Origin: Paractinoplanes lichenicola
GTDB lineage: Bacteria; Actinomycetota; Actinomycetes; Mycobacteriales; Micromonosporaceae
Assembly: GCF_016785085.1 (NCBI RefSeq)
Contig: NZ_JAENHO010000010.1
Location: 359,979 to 423,978, forward strand
DNA: 64,000 nucleotides
Reading direction: 5' to 3'
In this document: in pieces, positions 55,001 through 63,880 of the stretch
Layout of the letters: each line of letters starts with the position of its first letter
Numbering within the stretch: position 1 is the first letter of the stretch
Translations under genes and position numbers: made by a program
Notes under the pieces: model-generated
The model's database searches: none
What the model saw: the letters and a program-made list of their open reading frames with translations, nothing else
Told to the model about the DNA's origin: nothing

Positions 55001-56248
55001 GTGACCGACATTCACGAGGTTCTCGACCGGCGCGCGGTGACCACCCTCTTCCAGCCGCTGGTCGAGATCGCCTCGGGCCGCGTGCTGGGCTACGAGGCGC
55101 TCAGCCGGGGGCCGGCGGGCAGCCCGTGGGAGACGCCGGCCGCCCTGTTCGGCGCGGCCCGGCAGTTCGGCCGCGAGAGCGAACTCGACTGGATCTGCCG
55201 GGCCCGCGCGTACGAGAGCGCGCTCGCGGCCGGGCTGGACGAGGGGCTGAGCTGGTTCGTCAACATGGAGCCGGCCGCCGCCCGTACGGCGTGCCCGCCC
55301 GATCTGGCGCCGGTCGTCGAGCGGGCCGAGCGCCGGCTGCGGGTCGTCACCGAGATGACCGAGCGGGCCATCGCCGTCGACCCGTCGGGGCTGCTCTCGG
55401 CCGCGGCGGCGTGCCGGGCGGCCGGCTGGGGCGTGGCGCTCGACGACGTCGGGGCCGATCCGATGTCGCTGGCCCTGATGCCGTTCGTGCATCCCGACGT
55501 GGTCAAGCTCGACATGGCGATGCTGCGCGCGCCGGGCGACCCGCACACCGCCCGGGTCGTGGCGGCGGTGGCGGCCTACGCGGAGGCGAGCGGCGCGGTC
55601 GTGCTGGCCGAGGGCATCGAGACCGAGCAGCATCTGGCCGTGGCCCGCACGATGGGCGCGACCGTCGGGCAGGGCTGGCACTTCGGGCGGCCGGCGCCCC
55701 TGGCCGGGCCGGACGGCGCGAGCGCCTCGCTGCCGCTGATCACGCCGCCCCGCAACGGTGTGCGCACCCCCTTCGGCATCGTGGCCGGCCGTCGACCCGT
55801 GGCCCGTACGACCAAGGCGCAGTTGATGCCGATGAGCCGCCACCTCGAGGCCCTGGCCGCCGACGGGGGCGAACCCGCGGTGCTGCTGGCCTGCTTCCAG
55901 GACGCCCGGCACTTCACGCCCGCGACCGCACGCCGGTTCGCCCGGATCGCGCTGAGCAGCCCGCTGGTGGCCGCGTTCGGCACCGGGCTGAGCGACGAGC
56001 CCGCCGTGGGCGTGCGCGGGGCCTGCCCGGGCGACGACGACACGCTGTGCGGCGAGTGGAACGTGATCGTGGTCGGCCCGCACCGGGCGGCCGCGCTGGT
56101 GGCCCGGGACCTGGGCGATCGCGGCCCCGAGGGCGAGCGGCGGTTCGATTTCGCCCTCACGCACGACCGCGCCCTGGTGGTGGAGGCCGCGCGGTCATTG
56201 CTGCGCTGGCTCGCCCCCGTGCGTACGCCGGAACTGCTGGTGGGTTGA
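55001..56248 (+). CDS. EAL-domain phosphodiesterase with DICT sensor domain
   Basis: 415 residues. The EAL domain (about 1-245) has YEALSRG (Glu32), FVNMEP, VTEMTERA, ALDDVGADP, VVKLDMAML, AEGIETEQH and QGWHFGRP, so all usual metal and catalytic positions are occupied and c-di-GMP hydrolysis is likely. There is no GGDEF. The C-terminal part, PMSRHLEALAADGGEPAVLLACFQDARHFTPATARRF and on, matches the DICT sensory domain associated with diguanylate signalling. The only suitable in-frame start is GTG at 55001 (no ribosome site seen). The end overlaps the convergent membrane protein gene by 54 bases. Confidence 0.85.
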   Translation: MTDIHEVLDRRAVTTLFQPLVEIASGRVLGYEALSRGPAGSPWETPAALFGAARQFGRESELDWICRARAYESALAAGLDEGLSWFVNMEPAAARTACPPDLAPVVERAERRLRVVTEMTERAIAVDPSGLLSAAAACRAAGWGVALDDVGADPMSLALMPFVHPDVVKLDMAMLRAPGDPHTARVVAAVAAYAEASGAVVLAEGIETEQHLAVARTMGATVGQGWHFGRPAPLAGPDGASASLPLITPPRNGVRTPFGIVAGRRPVARTTKAQLMPMSRHLEALAADGGEPAVLLACFQDARHFTPATARRFARIALSSPLVAAFGTGLSDEPAVGVRGACPGDDDTLCGEWNVIVVGPHRAAALVARDLGDRGPEGERRFDFALTHDRALVVEAARSLLRWLAPVRTPELLVG

Positions 56249-57097
56249 GAAATAGCGGACGACGGCGAACCACAGCAGCGCCAGGGCGACCGCGTTGAGC
56301 ACCAGGGACGGGTCGGAGTCGGCGCCGCCGATCGGCTCGTTGCCGGCCAGCGCCGTGAACGGGCGGGCCGCCTGGAGCAGCAGCAGGAGGACGGCCACGA
56401 TGGTGATCGGCAACGCCACCACGGTCGCGGCGAGTGCCCGCGGTCCCGCCCACGGCCGGCGCCACACCACGATCACGGTCGCGGCCGGCACGAGCAATGC
56501 GAACGACAACCACAGCGGCGCGCCCGGGACGAGAGCCGACGCCGGCAGCACGACGACCACGGCGGTCGCCCACCAGCGGTAGCCGGCGACCGTCAGGCAG
56601 AACGCGGCCGCCGCCATCAGCAGCGCGAGGGCGGCCACGCGGGACGGGCCCAGCTGCGGCTCGGTGTCGCTGGGTGACTCCAGCCGGGCGACGAAGCTCG
56701 CGGCGAACACGCAGGCCAGCGCGACCCAGGTGAGCCCGCGGCGGCGGCCGGGCGGGCGGCCGAACAGCGCGATGACCCCGGTCAGGATCAGCCCGGCGGT
56801 CACGGTGACGGCCGTCCGGATGGCGCCGCCGGGGTCCATCCGGTCGAGGGCGAGGTCGGCGCAGAGCCACACCATGCCGGTGGCGACGGCCGTGCCGCTG
56901 CGGGTGACCGCCCACAGTGCGGCGGTCACGGCGAGGATCGCGCTCCACCGGACGTCGCGCGCCCAATAGGAGTTGTTCTCGGCGAGCTCCCAGAAGACCG
57001 ACCCGGGCTCGCAGAGCGGCTGCAGAACGGCCATCCCGTACGCCCACAGGGCCGCCCCCGCCCATGCCACGGCCCCCGCCATCACCCGCGTGATCAC
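56195..57097 (-). CDS. Multi-pass membrane protein of unknown function
   Basis: 300 residues with about eight to nine hydrophobic helices and short loops. No family recognised. It has no signal or catalytic motif; the NNSYWARDVRWSAIL segment between helices 1 and 2 is the most distinctive. The GTG start is supported by TAAGCT six bases upstream, a hexamer that coincides with the stop codon of the RamB-type gene, so it has its own promoter. The 54-base convergent overlap with the EAL gene is unusual. Confidence 0.65.
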   Translation of the reverse strand: MITRVMAGAVAWAGAALWAYGMAVLQPLCEPGSVFWELAENNSYWARDVRWSAILAVTAALWAVTRSGTAVATGMVWLCADLALDRMDPGGAIRTAVTVTAGLILTGVIALFGRPPGRRRGLTWVALACVFAASFVARLESPSDTEPQLGPSRVAALALLMAAAAFCLTVAGYRWWATAVVVVLPASALVPGAPLWLSFALLVPAATVIVVWRRPWAGPRALAATVVALPITIVAVLLLLLQAARPFTALAGNEPIGGADSDPSLVLNAVALALLWFAVVRYFSTHQQFRRTHGGEPAQQ

Positions 57098-57103
57098 CGG
57101 GAA

Positions 57104-57109
57104 AGCTTA
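57104..57109 (-). promoter_or_regulatory. -10 hexamer TAAGCT of the membrane protein gene
   Basis: On the minus strand TAAGCT ends six bases before the GTG at 57097; its first three bases are the stop codon of the preceding regulator gene. Confidence 0.4.
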
Positions 57110-58546
57110 GGCACGCCGATCGAGGAACTCGTACACGTCCTGGGCGTCGACGCCGGGGAACGTGCCCGGGGGCAGGGCGGCGAGCAGGTGGGAGTGCACG
57201 CGGGCGCTGGGCCAGGCATGCCCCGCCCAGCGGTCCACCAGCGACGCGGGCGGGCGGCGGCAGCAGCCGGGGTCGGGGCAGCGGGAGACCGTACGGCGGG
57301 CGGTGTCTCCCCCACGGAACCAGCGCGCGTGCTCGTACGGCGTGCCGACCGTGACCGAGAATTCCCCCGACCGCGTCGACTCGATGTGCACCGTGCACCA
57401 GTACGTGCCGGCCGACGTGTCGGTGAACTGGTAGAACGACGAATACGGGTCGTCCGCCTGGAAGATCGTGCGGGAGGCCCACTTGCGGCAGATCGGCTGC
57501 CCCTCGATGGCCCCGGTGACGTCGGCCGGGAAGCGCACCCCGTCGTTCTCGTACGCCTTGTAGACGATCCCGTTCTCGTGCACCCGCGTGAAGTGCACCG
57601 GGATCCCGAAGTGGTGCGTGGCCAGGTTCGTGAACCGATGCGCCGCCGTCTCGTAGGACACCCCGAACGCGTCCCGGAAGTCGTCGATGGCCAGCGCCCG
57701 GTCGGCCTTCGCCTCACGCAGGAACTCCACCGCGAAGTTCTCCGGCATCAGCAACGCCGCCGCGAAATAGTTGGCCTCGACCCGCTGCCGCAGGAAGTCG
57801 CCGTAGTCGGCCGGCTCCGGATGCCCGAGCACGAAGTGGCCGAGCGTCTGCAGCACCACCGCCCGCGGGTCGTGCCCCTTGCCGCTGGCCACCTGAGGCA
57901 GATAGATCTTGCGGCCGACCAGGTCGGTCACCGAGCGTGTGGAGCCCGGCAGGTCGTTCACGTAGTGCAGTGAGAAGCCCAACTGCGCAGCGATATCGAG
58001 GATGCCGCGCTGACTGAGCGGCCCGGTCGTGTGCTTGACCGAGCGCAACACCCGGGCCGCCGCCTCCTCGATCCCGGCGAAGTAGTTGTCGCGCTCGCGC
58101 ATGTCGACCCGCAACTGCGCGTTGGCCCGCCGGGCGACCTCGGGCGTGGCGCTCTGCTCGGTCAGCAGCCGATTCAGCTCGCGATGCAGGCCGACCAGCG
58201 ACTCGAGCGCGTCCGCGGGCAGCCGTCGCCCGCCTTTGACCACCGGCAACCCCAGGCCCCCGTACGCCGGGGACTGCTGGAAATGCGTGAGGTCGATCTC
58301 GAGCCCGGCCCGTCGCGACGGCGCCTCGGGTCGCAACAGGTCCTGCAGCGGCACCCCGAGCGCGCCCGCGATCGCCTGCAGCACCGACAGCTTGGGCTCG
58401 CGCTTGCCGTTCTCGATCAGCGACAGCTGCGACGGCGCCCGGCCCACGGCCTCACTGAGCTGCTCCAGCGTCATGTTCTTCGATTTGCGCTGGTGACGCA
58501 GCCGCTGGCCGAGGGTCACGAGGTCGACAACAGGTGAATCGCTCAC
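57107..58546 (-). CDS. ramB: RamB-type regulator of acetate/glyoxylate metabolism (XRE-ImmA/IrrE-like)
   Basis: 479 residues. An XRE HTH (LGQRLRHQRKSKNMTLEQLSEAVG...LSLIENGKREPKLSVLQAIA) begins at residue 10. The middle has an IrrE/ImmA-like segment (VVLQTLGHFVLGHPEP, where the zinc HExxH is degenerate), followed by the short-chain acyl-CoA-sensing domain and a cysteine-bearing end (CPDPGCCRR). This is the layout of RamB, which controls aceA and aceB in corynebacteria and mycobacteria in answer to propionyl- or acetyl-CoA. It is divergent from aceA. The GTG at 58546 has TAACGT eight bases upstream; codon use upstream is not coding-like, although a GTG at 58588 has a good AGGGAGG. Confidence 0.85.
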   Translation of the reverse strand: MSDSPVVDLVTLGQRLRHQRKSKNMTLEQLSEAVGRAPSQLSLIENGKREPKLSVLQAIAGALGVPLQDLLRPEAPSRRAGLEIDLTHFQQSPAYGGLGLPVVKGGRRLPADALESLVGLHRELNRLLTEQSATPEVARRANAQLRVDMRERDNYFAGIEEAAARVLRSVKHTTGPLSQRGILDIAAQLGFSLHYVNDLPGSTRSVTDLVGRKIYLPQVASGKGHDPRAVVLQTLGHFVLGHPEPADYGDFLRQRVEANYFAAALLMPENFAVEFLREAKADRALAIDDFRDAFGVSYETAAHRFTNLATHHFGIPVHFTRVHENGIVYKAYENDGVRFPADVTGAIEGQPICRKWASRTIFQADDPYSSFYQFTDTSAGTYWCTVHIESTRSGEFSVTVGTPYEHARWFRGGDTARRTVSRCPDPGCCRRPPASLVDRWAGHAWPSARVHSHLLAALPPGTFPGVDAQDVYEFLDRRA

Positions 58547-58554
58547 GGGTTTTG

Positions 58555-58560
58555 ACGTTA
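58555..58560 (-). promoter_or_regulatory. -10 hexamer TAACGT of the RamB-type gene
   Basis: On the minus strand TAACGT ends eight bases before the GTG at 58546. Confidence 0.45.
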
Positions 58561-58585
58561 GCAGAAATTTCGCGTTTCTTCTGCT
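58560..58585. promoter_or_regulatory. Inverted repeat AGCAGAA-N12-TTCTGCT, candidate regulator site
   Basis: A perfect seven-base inverted repeat (58560-58566 and 58579-58585) with a GAAATTTC palindrome inside lies in the gap between the divergent regulator and aceA, just upstream of the regulator's -10 box. This is where autoregulation and aceA control would be expected. Confidence 0.55.
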
Positions 58586-58676
58586 CACAAACGCCTCCCT
58601 AGGGGGTTGCGACCCCGGCGATAGTCGAGTTCTTCCCAAGCAGCACAAGCGACAGGGCACGGAAGGGATGAATCAG

Positions 58677-59966
58677 ATGACTGATCAGCTGACCGAAGTT
58701 CGGGGCGGTACCGCGGCGGACCTCACTCGGGCGTGGGCCGGCGATCCCCGGTGGCTGGGCATCAAGCGCAGCTACACCGCGCACGACGTGGTCAAGCTCC
58801 GCGGCACGGTCCAGGAGCGGCACACTCTGGCCGAGCGGGGCGCGCAGCGGCTGTGGGAGCTGCTGCAGAGCGAGGACTACATCAACGCGCTGGGCGCGCT
58901 GACCGGCGGCCAGGCCACCCAGATGGTGCGGGCCGGGCTCAAGGCCATCTATCTGAGCGGCTGGCAGGTCGCGGCCGACGCCAACCTGGCCGGCGCCACC
59001 TATCCCGACCAGTCGCTCTACCCGGCCAACTCGGTGCCCGCGGTCGTGCGCCGTATCAACAACGCCCTCATGCGGGCCGACCAGATCGACACCGCGAGCG
59101 GCAGGCACGAGCGGGACTGGCTGGCCCCGATCGTGGCCGACGCGGAGGCCGGCTTCGGTGGTCCGCTCAACGCGTTCGAGCTGATGAAGGCCATGATCGT
59201 GGCCGGCGCGGCGGGCGTGCACTGGGAGGACCAGCTGGCCAGCGAGAAGAAGTGCGGTCACCTGGGCGGCAAGGTGCTCATCCCGACCGCGCAGCACATC
59301 CGCACCCTCAACGCGGCCCGGCTGGCGGCCGACGTGCTCGGGGTGCCATCGCTGGTCATCGCGCGGACCGACGCCCTGGCCGCGGACCTGCTGACCACCG
59401 ACGTCGACGAGCGCGACCAGCCGTTCCTCACGGGAGAGCGTACGGCGGAAGGCTTTTTCCGAGTGCGCAGCGGGCCCGACGCGGCCATCGCGCGCGGGGT
59501 GGCGTACGCGGATTATGCGGATCTGTTGTGGGTCGAGACCGGCAAGCCCGACCTCGAGTTCGCCAAGATGTTCGCCGAGGCGGTGCACAAGGAGCACCCC
59601 GGCAAGATGCTGGCATACAACTGCTCGCCCTCGTTCAACTGGAAGAAGAACCTGGACGACGCCGACATCGCGCGCTTCCAGAAGGAGCTCGGCGCGATGG
59701 GCTACAAGTTCCAGTTCGTCACGCTGGCCGGCTTCCACGCGCTCAACCACTCGATGTACGAGCTGGCCCGCGGCTACGCCGAGACCGGCATGACCGCGTA
59801 CGTGAAGCTGCAGGAGGCCGAGTTCGCGGCCGAGCTCGACGGTTACACCGCCACCAAGCACCAGGCCGAGGTCGGCACGGGCTACTTCGACGCCGTCTCG
59901 ACCGCGCTCAACCCCTCCTCGTCCACGACTGCCCTGGCGGGCTCGACCGAGACGGAGCAGTTCTGA
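58677..59966 (+). CDS. aceA: Isocitrate lyase
   Basis: 429 residues, the length of Mycobacterium Icl1. It cleaves isocitrate to glyoxylate and succinate, the first step of the glyoxylate shunt. The catalytic loop EKKCGHLGGK is intact, with WEDQLASEK before it, and YNCSPSFNWKK and TLAGFHALN further on. GGAAGGG sits nine bases before the ATG at 58677 and directly against the ATG at 58668, so the later start was preferred; the earlier one adds three residues. The stop overlaps aceB (TGATG). Likely induced on acetate or fatty acids and controlled by the divergent RamB-type protein. Confidence 0.95.
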   Translation: MTDQLTEVRGGTAADLTRAWAGDPRWLGIKRSYTAHDVVKLRGTVQERHTLAERGAQRLWELLQSEDYINALGALTGGQATQMVRAGLKAIYLSGWQVAADANLAGATYPDQSLYPANSVPAVVRRINNALMRADQIDTASGRHERDWLAPIVADAEAGFGGPLNAFELMKAMIVAGAAGVHWEDQLASEKKCGHLGGKVLIPTAQHIRTLNAARLAADVLGVPSLVIARTDALAADLLTTDVDERDQPFLTGERTAEGFFRVRSGPDAAIARGVAYADYADLLWVETGKPDLEFAKMFAEAVHKEHPGKMLAYNCSPSFNWKKNLDDADIARFQKELGAMGYKFQFVTLAGFHALNHSMYELARGYAETGMTAYVKLQEAEFAAELDGYTATKHQAEVGTGYFDAVSTALNPSSSTTALAGSTETEQF

Positions 59967-61588
59967 TGGGCAACGAAGAGATCACCATCACCGGTACGAC
60001 TTCCGGCCGGTACGCCGACATCCTGACCCCTGCGGCGATCGAGTTCGTCGTCGCGCTCGACCGGGAGTTCGGCGCTCGGCGCGTCCAGCTCCTCGAGCGG
60101 CGCCGTCGGCGGCGGACCACCCGTACTTCCTCGCTGGATTTCTTGGAGTCGACGTCTCACATTCGCTCCTCCGAGTGGACCGTTGCCCCGCCCGCGCCCG
60201 ATTTGCTGGACCGGCGGGTCGAGATCACCGGGCCGCCCGAGCGCAAGATGACGATCAACGCGCTCAACTCCGGGGCGAAGGTGTGGATGGCCGACTTCGA
60301 GGACGCCACCTCGCCCACCTGGGAGAACGTGGTGCTGGGCCAGGCCAACCTGCGGGACGCGCTGGACGGCACGCTCGACTTCACCGACCCGGCGGGCAAG
60401 GAATACAAGGTCAACGGCTGGACCCCGACCATCATGGTGCGGCCGCGGGGCTGGCACCTGCCCGAATGCCACCTGCGGATCGGCGGGCGGGCGGTGTCGG
60501 CGGCCCTGTTCGACTTCGGGCTCTACATGTTCCACTGCGCCCAGCGGCAGCTCGACCGGGGCAGCGGGCCCTACTTCTACCTGCCCAAGCTGGAGTCGCA
60601 CCTCGAGGCGCGGCTGTGGAACGACGTGTTCGTCTTCGCGCAGGAGGCGCTCGGCATCGAACGCGGCACTATCCGCGCGACCGTGCTCATCGAGACGATC
60701 ACCGCGGCCTTCGAGATGGACGAGATCCTGTACGAGCTGCGCGAACACTCGGCCGGCCTGAACGCGGGCCGCTGGGACTACCTGTTCAGCATGATCAAGA
60801 ACCGGCCGGAGGTGGTCCTGCCCGAACGGTCGCAGGTGACGATGACCGCGCCGTTCATGCGGGCGTACACCGAACTGCTGGTCCGCACCTGTCACCGCCG
60901 CAACGCGCACGCCATCGGCGGGATGGCCGCGGTCGTCCCGTCGAAGGACCCGGTGGCCGCCAAGCGCGCGCTCAACCAGGTGCGGCAGGACAAGCGGCGC
61001 GAGGTCGGCGACGGCTTCGACGGCTCCTGGGTGGCGCACCCGGGTCTGGTCGCGACGTGCCGCGAGGTGTTCGACCAGTGGCTCGGCGAGGAGCCGCACC
61101 AGATCGTCCGCAAGCGTGAGGACGTGCGCGTGACCGCCACGGAGTTGCTGGACGTGCGCGTTCCCGGCGTCCAGGTCACCGAGGTCGCGCTGCGCAACAA
61201 CGTCAGCGTGGCGCTGCGCTACATCGCGGCCTGGCTCGACGGGCGCGGCGCGGTGGCGCTGGGCGGCCTGATGGAGGACGCGGCGACCGCGGAGATCTGC
61301 CGGACCCAGCTGTGGCAGTGGATCCGATCGGCCACCCCGACCGACTACGGCATCCCGGTCAGCGCCGCGCTGGTCACCCGCATGCTGCGCGAGGAGCTCG
61401 ACGTGCTCAGCGAGACGGGCGCCCTCGACGAGGACTCGGCCCGGCGTTTCGGCCAGGCCCGCACCCTGCTGACGGTGCTGCTGACCGAGCGCACGTGCCC
61501 CGAGTTCCTGACCCTGCCGGCCTACCTTCGGCACCTGTCCGGCGGGTCAGCCACCCCGGTCCCCGATGAGGCGCCTGTCGCCGTCTGA
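59966..61588 (+). CDS. aceB: Malate synthase A
   Basis: 540 residues, the short (A) isoform. It condenses glyoxylate with acetyl-CoA to malate, completing the shunt begun by isocitrate lyase. Motifs: VWMADFEDATSPTWENVV, PRGWHLPE, LPKLESHLEARLWNDVF, ATVLIETITAAFEMDEILYELREHSAGLNAGRWDYLFSMIK and GGMAAVVPSKDP. The ATG shares a base with the aceA stop. Placed directly after aceA with a shared terminator at 61603-61639. Confidence 0.95.
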   Translation: MGNEEITITGTTSGRYADILTPAAIEFVVALDREFGARRVQLLERRRRRRTTRTSSLDFLESTSHIRSSEWTVAPPAPDLLDRRVEITGPPERKMTINALNSGAKVWMADFEDATSPTWENVVLGQANLRDALDGTLDFTDPAGKEYKVNGWTPTIMVRPRGWHLPECHLRIGGRAVSAALFDFGLYMFHCAQRQLDRGSGPYFYLPKLESHLEARLWNDVFVFAQEALGIERGTIRATVLIETITAAFEMDEILYELREHSAGLNAGRWDYLFSMIKNRPEVVLPERSQVTMTAPFMRAYTELLVRTCHRRNAHAIGGMAAVVPSKDPVAAKRALNQVRQDKRREVGDGFDGSWVAHPGLVATCREVFDQWLGEEPHQIVRKREDVRVTATELLDVRVPGVQVTEVALRNNVSVALRYIAAWLDGRGAVALGGLMEDAATAEICRTQLWQWIRSATPTDYGIPVSAALVTRMLREELDVLSETGALDEDSARRFGQARTLLTVLLTERTCPEFLTLPAYLRHLSGGSATPVPDEAPVAV

Positions 61589-61602
61589 TCGATTCCCCGG
61601 GC

Positions 61603-61639
61603 AAGGGCGCGGCCTCGTTGTTTACGGGGCCGCGCCCTT
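61603..61639. terminator. Bidirectional terminator after aceB
   Basis: AAGGGCGCGGCC (61603-61614) pairs perfectly with GGCCGCGCCCTT (61628-61639); the loop contains TTGTTTA. The right arm lies in the last codons of the convergent DUF3800-like gene. Confidence 0.8.
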
Positions 61640-62509
61640 CGGCGCCTTCCACGACGTCGGTGTCAGCAAGCTCTCGTCGACTCCCTGCCGTCGGGCCAGC
61701 CCCGCCAGCAGATCGGCCACCTGCACCCGCGGATCGTCCCGCGAGTCGGCCATCGCGAACCCGGCCAGCGGCGACACCCCGCCATCACCTGTCAACGCCC
61801 GTTGCAGCCGAGCCAGCCGGCCGGCGGTCAACGCGCTCTGCTCGTCATGCGTCACGAGCACCCGCCGCTCGCCCCCGCTCCACGTCAGCACCGTCTCGGC
61901 CAGCGCCGGCAGCAGCGGTTCGAGGGGCGGCGGCACCTCGCGGTCATCCTCATCGAGCCGGGCCGCCAACGCCCACACCCGGGCCGGTTCCACCTCCACC
62001 ACGTGCTCGGCCGCGGCCAGGAAACGCTCCACAGTCTCGCTCGCCGGCCGCCGCCGTTTCGTGCGCACCAGCTCGACAAACGCCGGCAACAACCCAGAGC
62101 TTTCCCGTACGGCCTGAGCCAGCGCGACGGCGTCCGCCCGCTGCCCCTGCGTGAGCCGCGTGCCGGACGCGTACGAAGGCTCGTAAAGCACCATGTCGAC
62201 GATGCGCGTGACGAGAAAGAACCGCTTGTCGACCACATGCACGTACGCCCGCCCGCGCAACGCTTCCTGAAACCAGTCCTTCCGGCCGGCCCGCAAGAAC
62301 CGCCCCGACTTCAACTCGCCAGACTCCGTAGCGGCCCCCAGCCGCCCGACCAGCTCGGCGGCCTCGTCCACGCTCAGGTCCACACTCGCGTGCGTGATCG
62401 TCGGCATGCCAGGGTGCAGCAGGTTGGTGCCCGAGAACCCCGACTCGTCACAGGCGATCCGCACAACCGGCCCGGCCCCCGCCTGCACCGGCAACAGCCC
62501 ACCCTGCAT
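61622..62509 (-). CDS. DUF3800-like protein
   Basis: 295 residues. It starts VVRIACDESGFSGTNLL, the D-E-S-G strand of DUF3800, has VHVVDKRFFLVTRIVD, RRVLVTHDEQSALTAGRLARLQRAL and ends DDPRVQVADLLAGLARR, the conserved late motif (Q-x-A-D). DUF3800 is an RNase H-like fold found in defence and mobile-element contexts; the acidic residues D (start), D (THDEQ) and D (VADLL) would hold a metal. Biological role unknown. The ATG at 62509 has GAGG six bases upstream; an ATG four codons earlier lacks one. No defence partner is adjacent. Confidence 0.7.
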   Translation of the reverse strand: MQGGLLPVQAGAGPVVRIACDESGFSGTNLLHPGMPTITHASVDLSVDEAAELVGRLGAATESGELKSGRFLRAGRKDWFQEALRGRAYVHVVDKRFFLVTRIVDMVLYEPSYASGTRLTQGQRADAVALAQAVRESSGLLPAFVELVRTKRRRPASETVERFLAAAEHVVEVEPARVWALAARLDEDDREVPPPLEPLLPALAETVLTWSGGERRVLVTHDEQSALTAGRLARLQRALTGDGGVSPLAGFAMADSRDDPRVQVADLLAGLARRQGVDESLLTPTSWKAPKGAAP

Positions 62510-62693
62510 GGGAGTCCTCATGCCGCCATCACACCCCGGTTCCGCACCGGTGTCGACAGGAATAGGACCTCTTGGCGAAGCCGTCGAGCCCGGACACCGA
62601 CATCCCCGCGCCGGGCAGCCCCCGCCCGGCGCGTCTCGCCGGCGGGATCCGGTCCGTAAAGATCGGTCACTACAACGCCGGGCGCCTCATCAC

Positions 62694-63389
62694 TCACGAG
62701 GCGACCAACGCGACGACCTCGGTCAGCTCGGCCACGCTCACGTCCGCTTGTTTGCGCAGCCGGGGCAGGTCACCCGGCGCGTGCTCGGCCGCGGCCGCCT
62801 CGGCCAGCACAACCAGGCCGAACCCCGCCGCGCGGGCGCCGTCGAGCTCGTTGCTGCCGCCATCCCCCACGTAGGCGGCCCTCGCCGGCGCCACCCCCAG
62901 GCGTTCGAGAATGAGCGCGTACGCCCGAGGTTCCGGTTTACAGACCCCGATCTCATGAGACAGCGCCACGTCGTCCACCAGCGCGGCCAGCGGAGACCGA
63001 GGCCAGGCCCGCAACTCGAGGGCGTGCGTATTGCTGAGCACCCCGACCTTGAGTCCCAGCTCGCGCAGCGCCGTCAACGTCGCGATCGTGCTTGCCGGCG
63101 GCTCGAGCAGGGCCACCCGCCGGTCAAGATCCCAGTCGGCCTCGATGCGCTCGAGGTCATCGGCGGTCACCCTGGGGGCGATGGCCCGAACCCATTCGAG
63201 CTCGGTCAGCCCGCCCCGCCCCGACTCCAGAAACGGCTCGAACTCGATCCACCGCCGCCGAAACGCGTCCCGATCCATCCCGAGCAAGGGCGCCAGCCAA
63301 GCACCCCGCCCCACCCCCCGCGGATGCACAAGCGTGTAAAGAAGATCAAACACGACGGCCTCCACCCGCCGCCCCACGCGCTGCCCCAT
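62694..63389 (-). CDS. HAD-superfamily hydrolase
   Basis: 231 residues with the HAD fold: motif I VVFDLLYTLVHP (Asp nucleophile; the usual second Asp is Leu), motif II VGVLSNTHALE (Ser/Asn), motif III KPEPRAY (Lys) and motif IV YVGDGGSNELDGARAAG (Asp). Subfamily IA by its helical cap. Loss of the second Asp suggests dehalogenase-like or weak phosphatase activity. GGGGG six bases upstream fixes the ATG at 63389. A 185-base gap with no gene separates it from the DUF3800-like gene. Confidence 0.85.
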   Translation of the reverse strand: MGQRVGRRVEAVVFDLLYTLVHPRGVGRGAWLAPLLGMDRDAFRRRWIEFEPFLESGRGGLTELEWVRAIAPRVTADDLERIEADWDLDRRVALLEPPASTIATLTALRELGLKVGVLSNTHALELRAWPRSPLAALVDDVALSHEIGVCKPEPRAYALILERLGVAPARAAYVGDGGSNELDGARAAGFGLVVLAEAAAAEHAPGDLPRLRKQADVSVAELTEVVALVAS

Positions 63390-63706
63390 CGCCAACCCCC
63401 GTCCCGGTTGCCGCCTCGCCGGTCACGCTACCGCCGGCCAGGCCCGCCAGGTCGCCCCAGCGCAGTGGCTCCCCCGGGCTCGAACACCGACCACCCGCTC
63501 GCAGGCCGCGCGAATCTCCCCCGCCCTGCGCGGCCCTTATCAGGTCGTCGGGGCCTACGGCACCACGTCATGATCTCAGCCGGCCGGGCCGGAACTGGCT
63601 CGCCTCGATAGGCTGCTCGCCGCCTGCGCGCTGCGTTTTGCCCTGGACGCATCCTCCGCAGGGCGACGGCTGGACGGCGTAGGCCAAGCCGACCTGTGCG
63701 CGGTCG
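63390..63706. other. Gene-free region before the IS element
   Basis: No convincing gene, RNA or hairpin was found here. Open frames on both strands lack codon bias and recognisable domains. Confidence 0.4.
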
Positions 63707-63880
63707 GTGGCCAGTCCCTTTGCCGCCGTCGCGTTCAATGCGAGCGTGCGCAACGACCCGAGCAAACAAGACAGCCCACGGCACACCGACCAGCACCTGG
63801 CCGACTGGCACGCCGGCCTGGACGCCCTGAGGAGGCAAGGCTGGCAAGCAGATCTCACTTGCAATGCCGCACCCGTCTGA
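63707..63880 (+). pseudogene. Possible gene fragment ended by the IS insertion
   Basis: A 57-residue frame from a GTG, VASPFAAVAFNASVRN to ADLTCNAAPV, whose TGA stop is the first three bases of the IS end at 63878. The helical middle (HTDQHLADWHAGLDALRRQG) looks coding, but no family was recognised. It may be the cut remains of a gene. Confidence 0.25.

Noticed and set aside
58547..58588. Earlier GTG start (58588) of the RamB-type gene despite AGGGAGG upstream
   Set aside because: The added 14 codons have poor GC3, hold the -10 hexamer and inverted repeat, and are not needed for the HTH. It stays possible.
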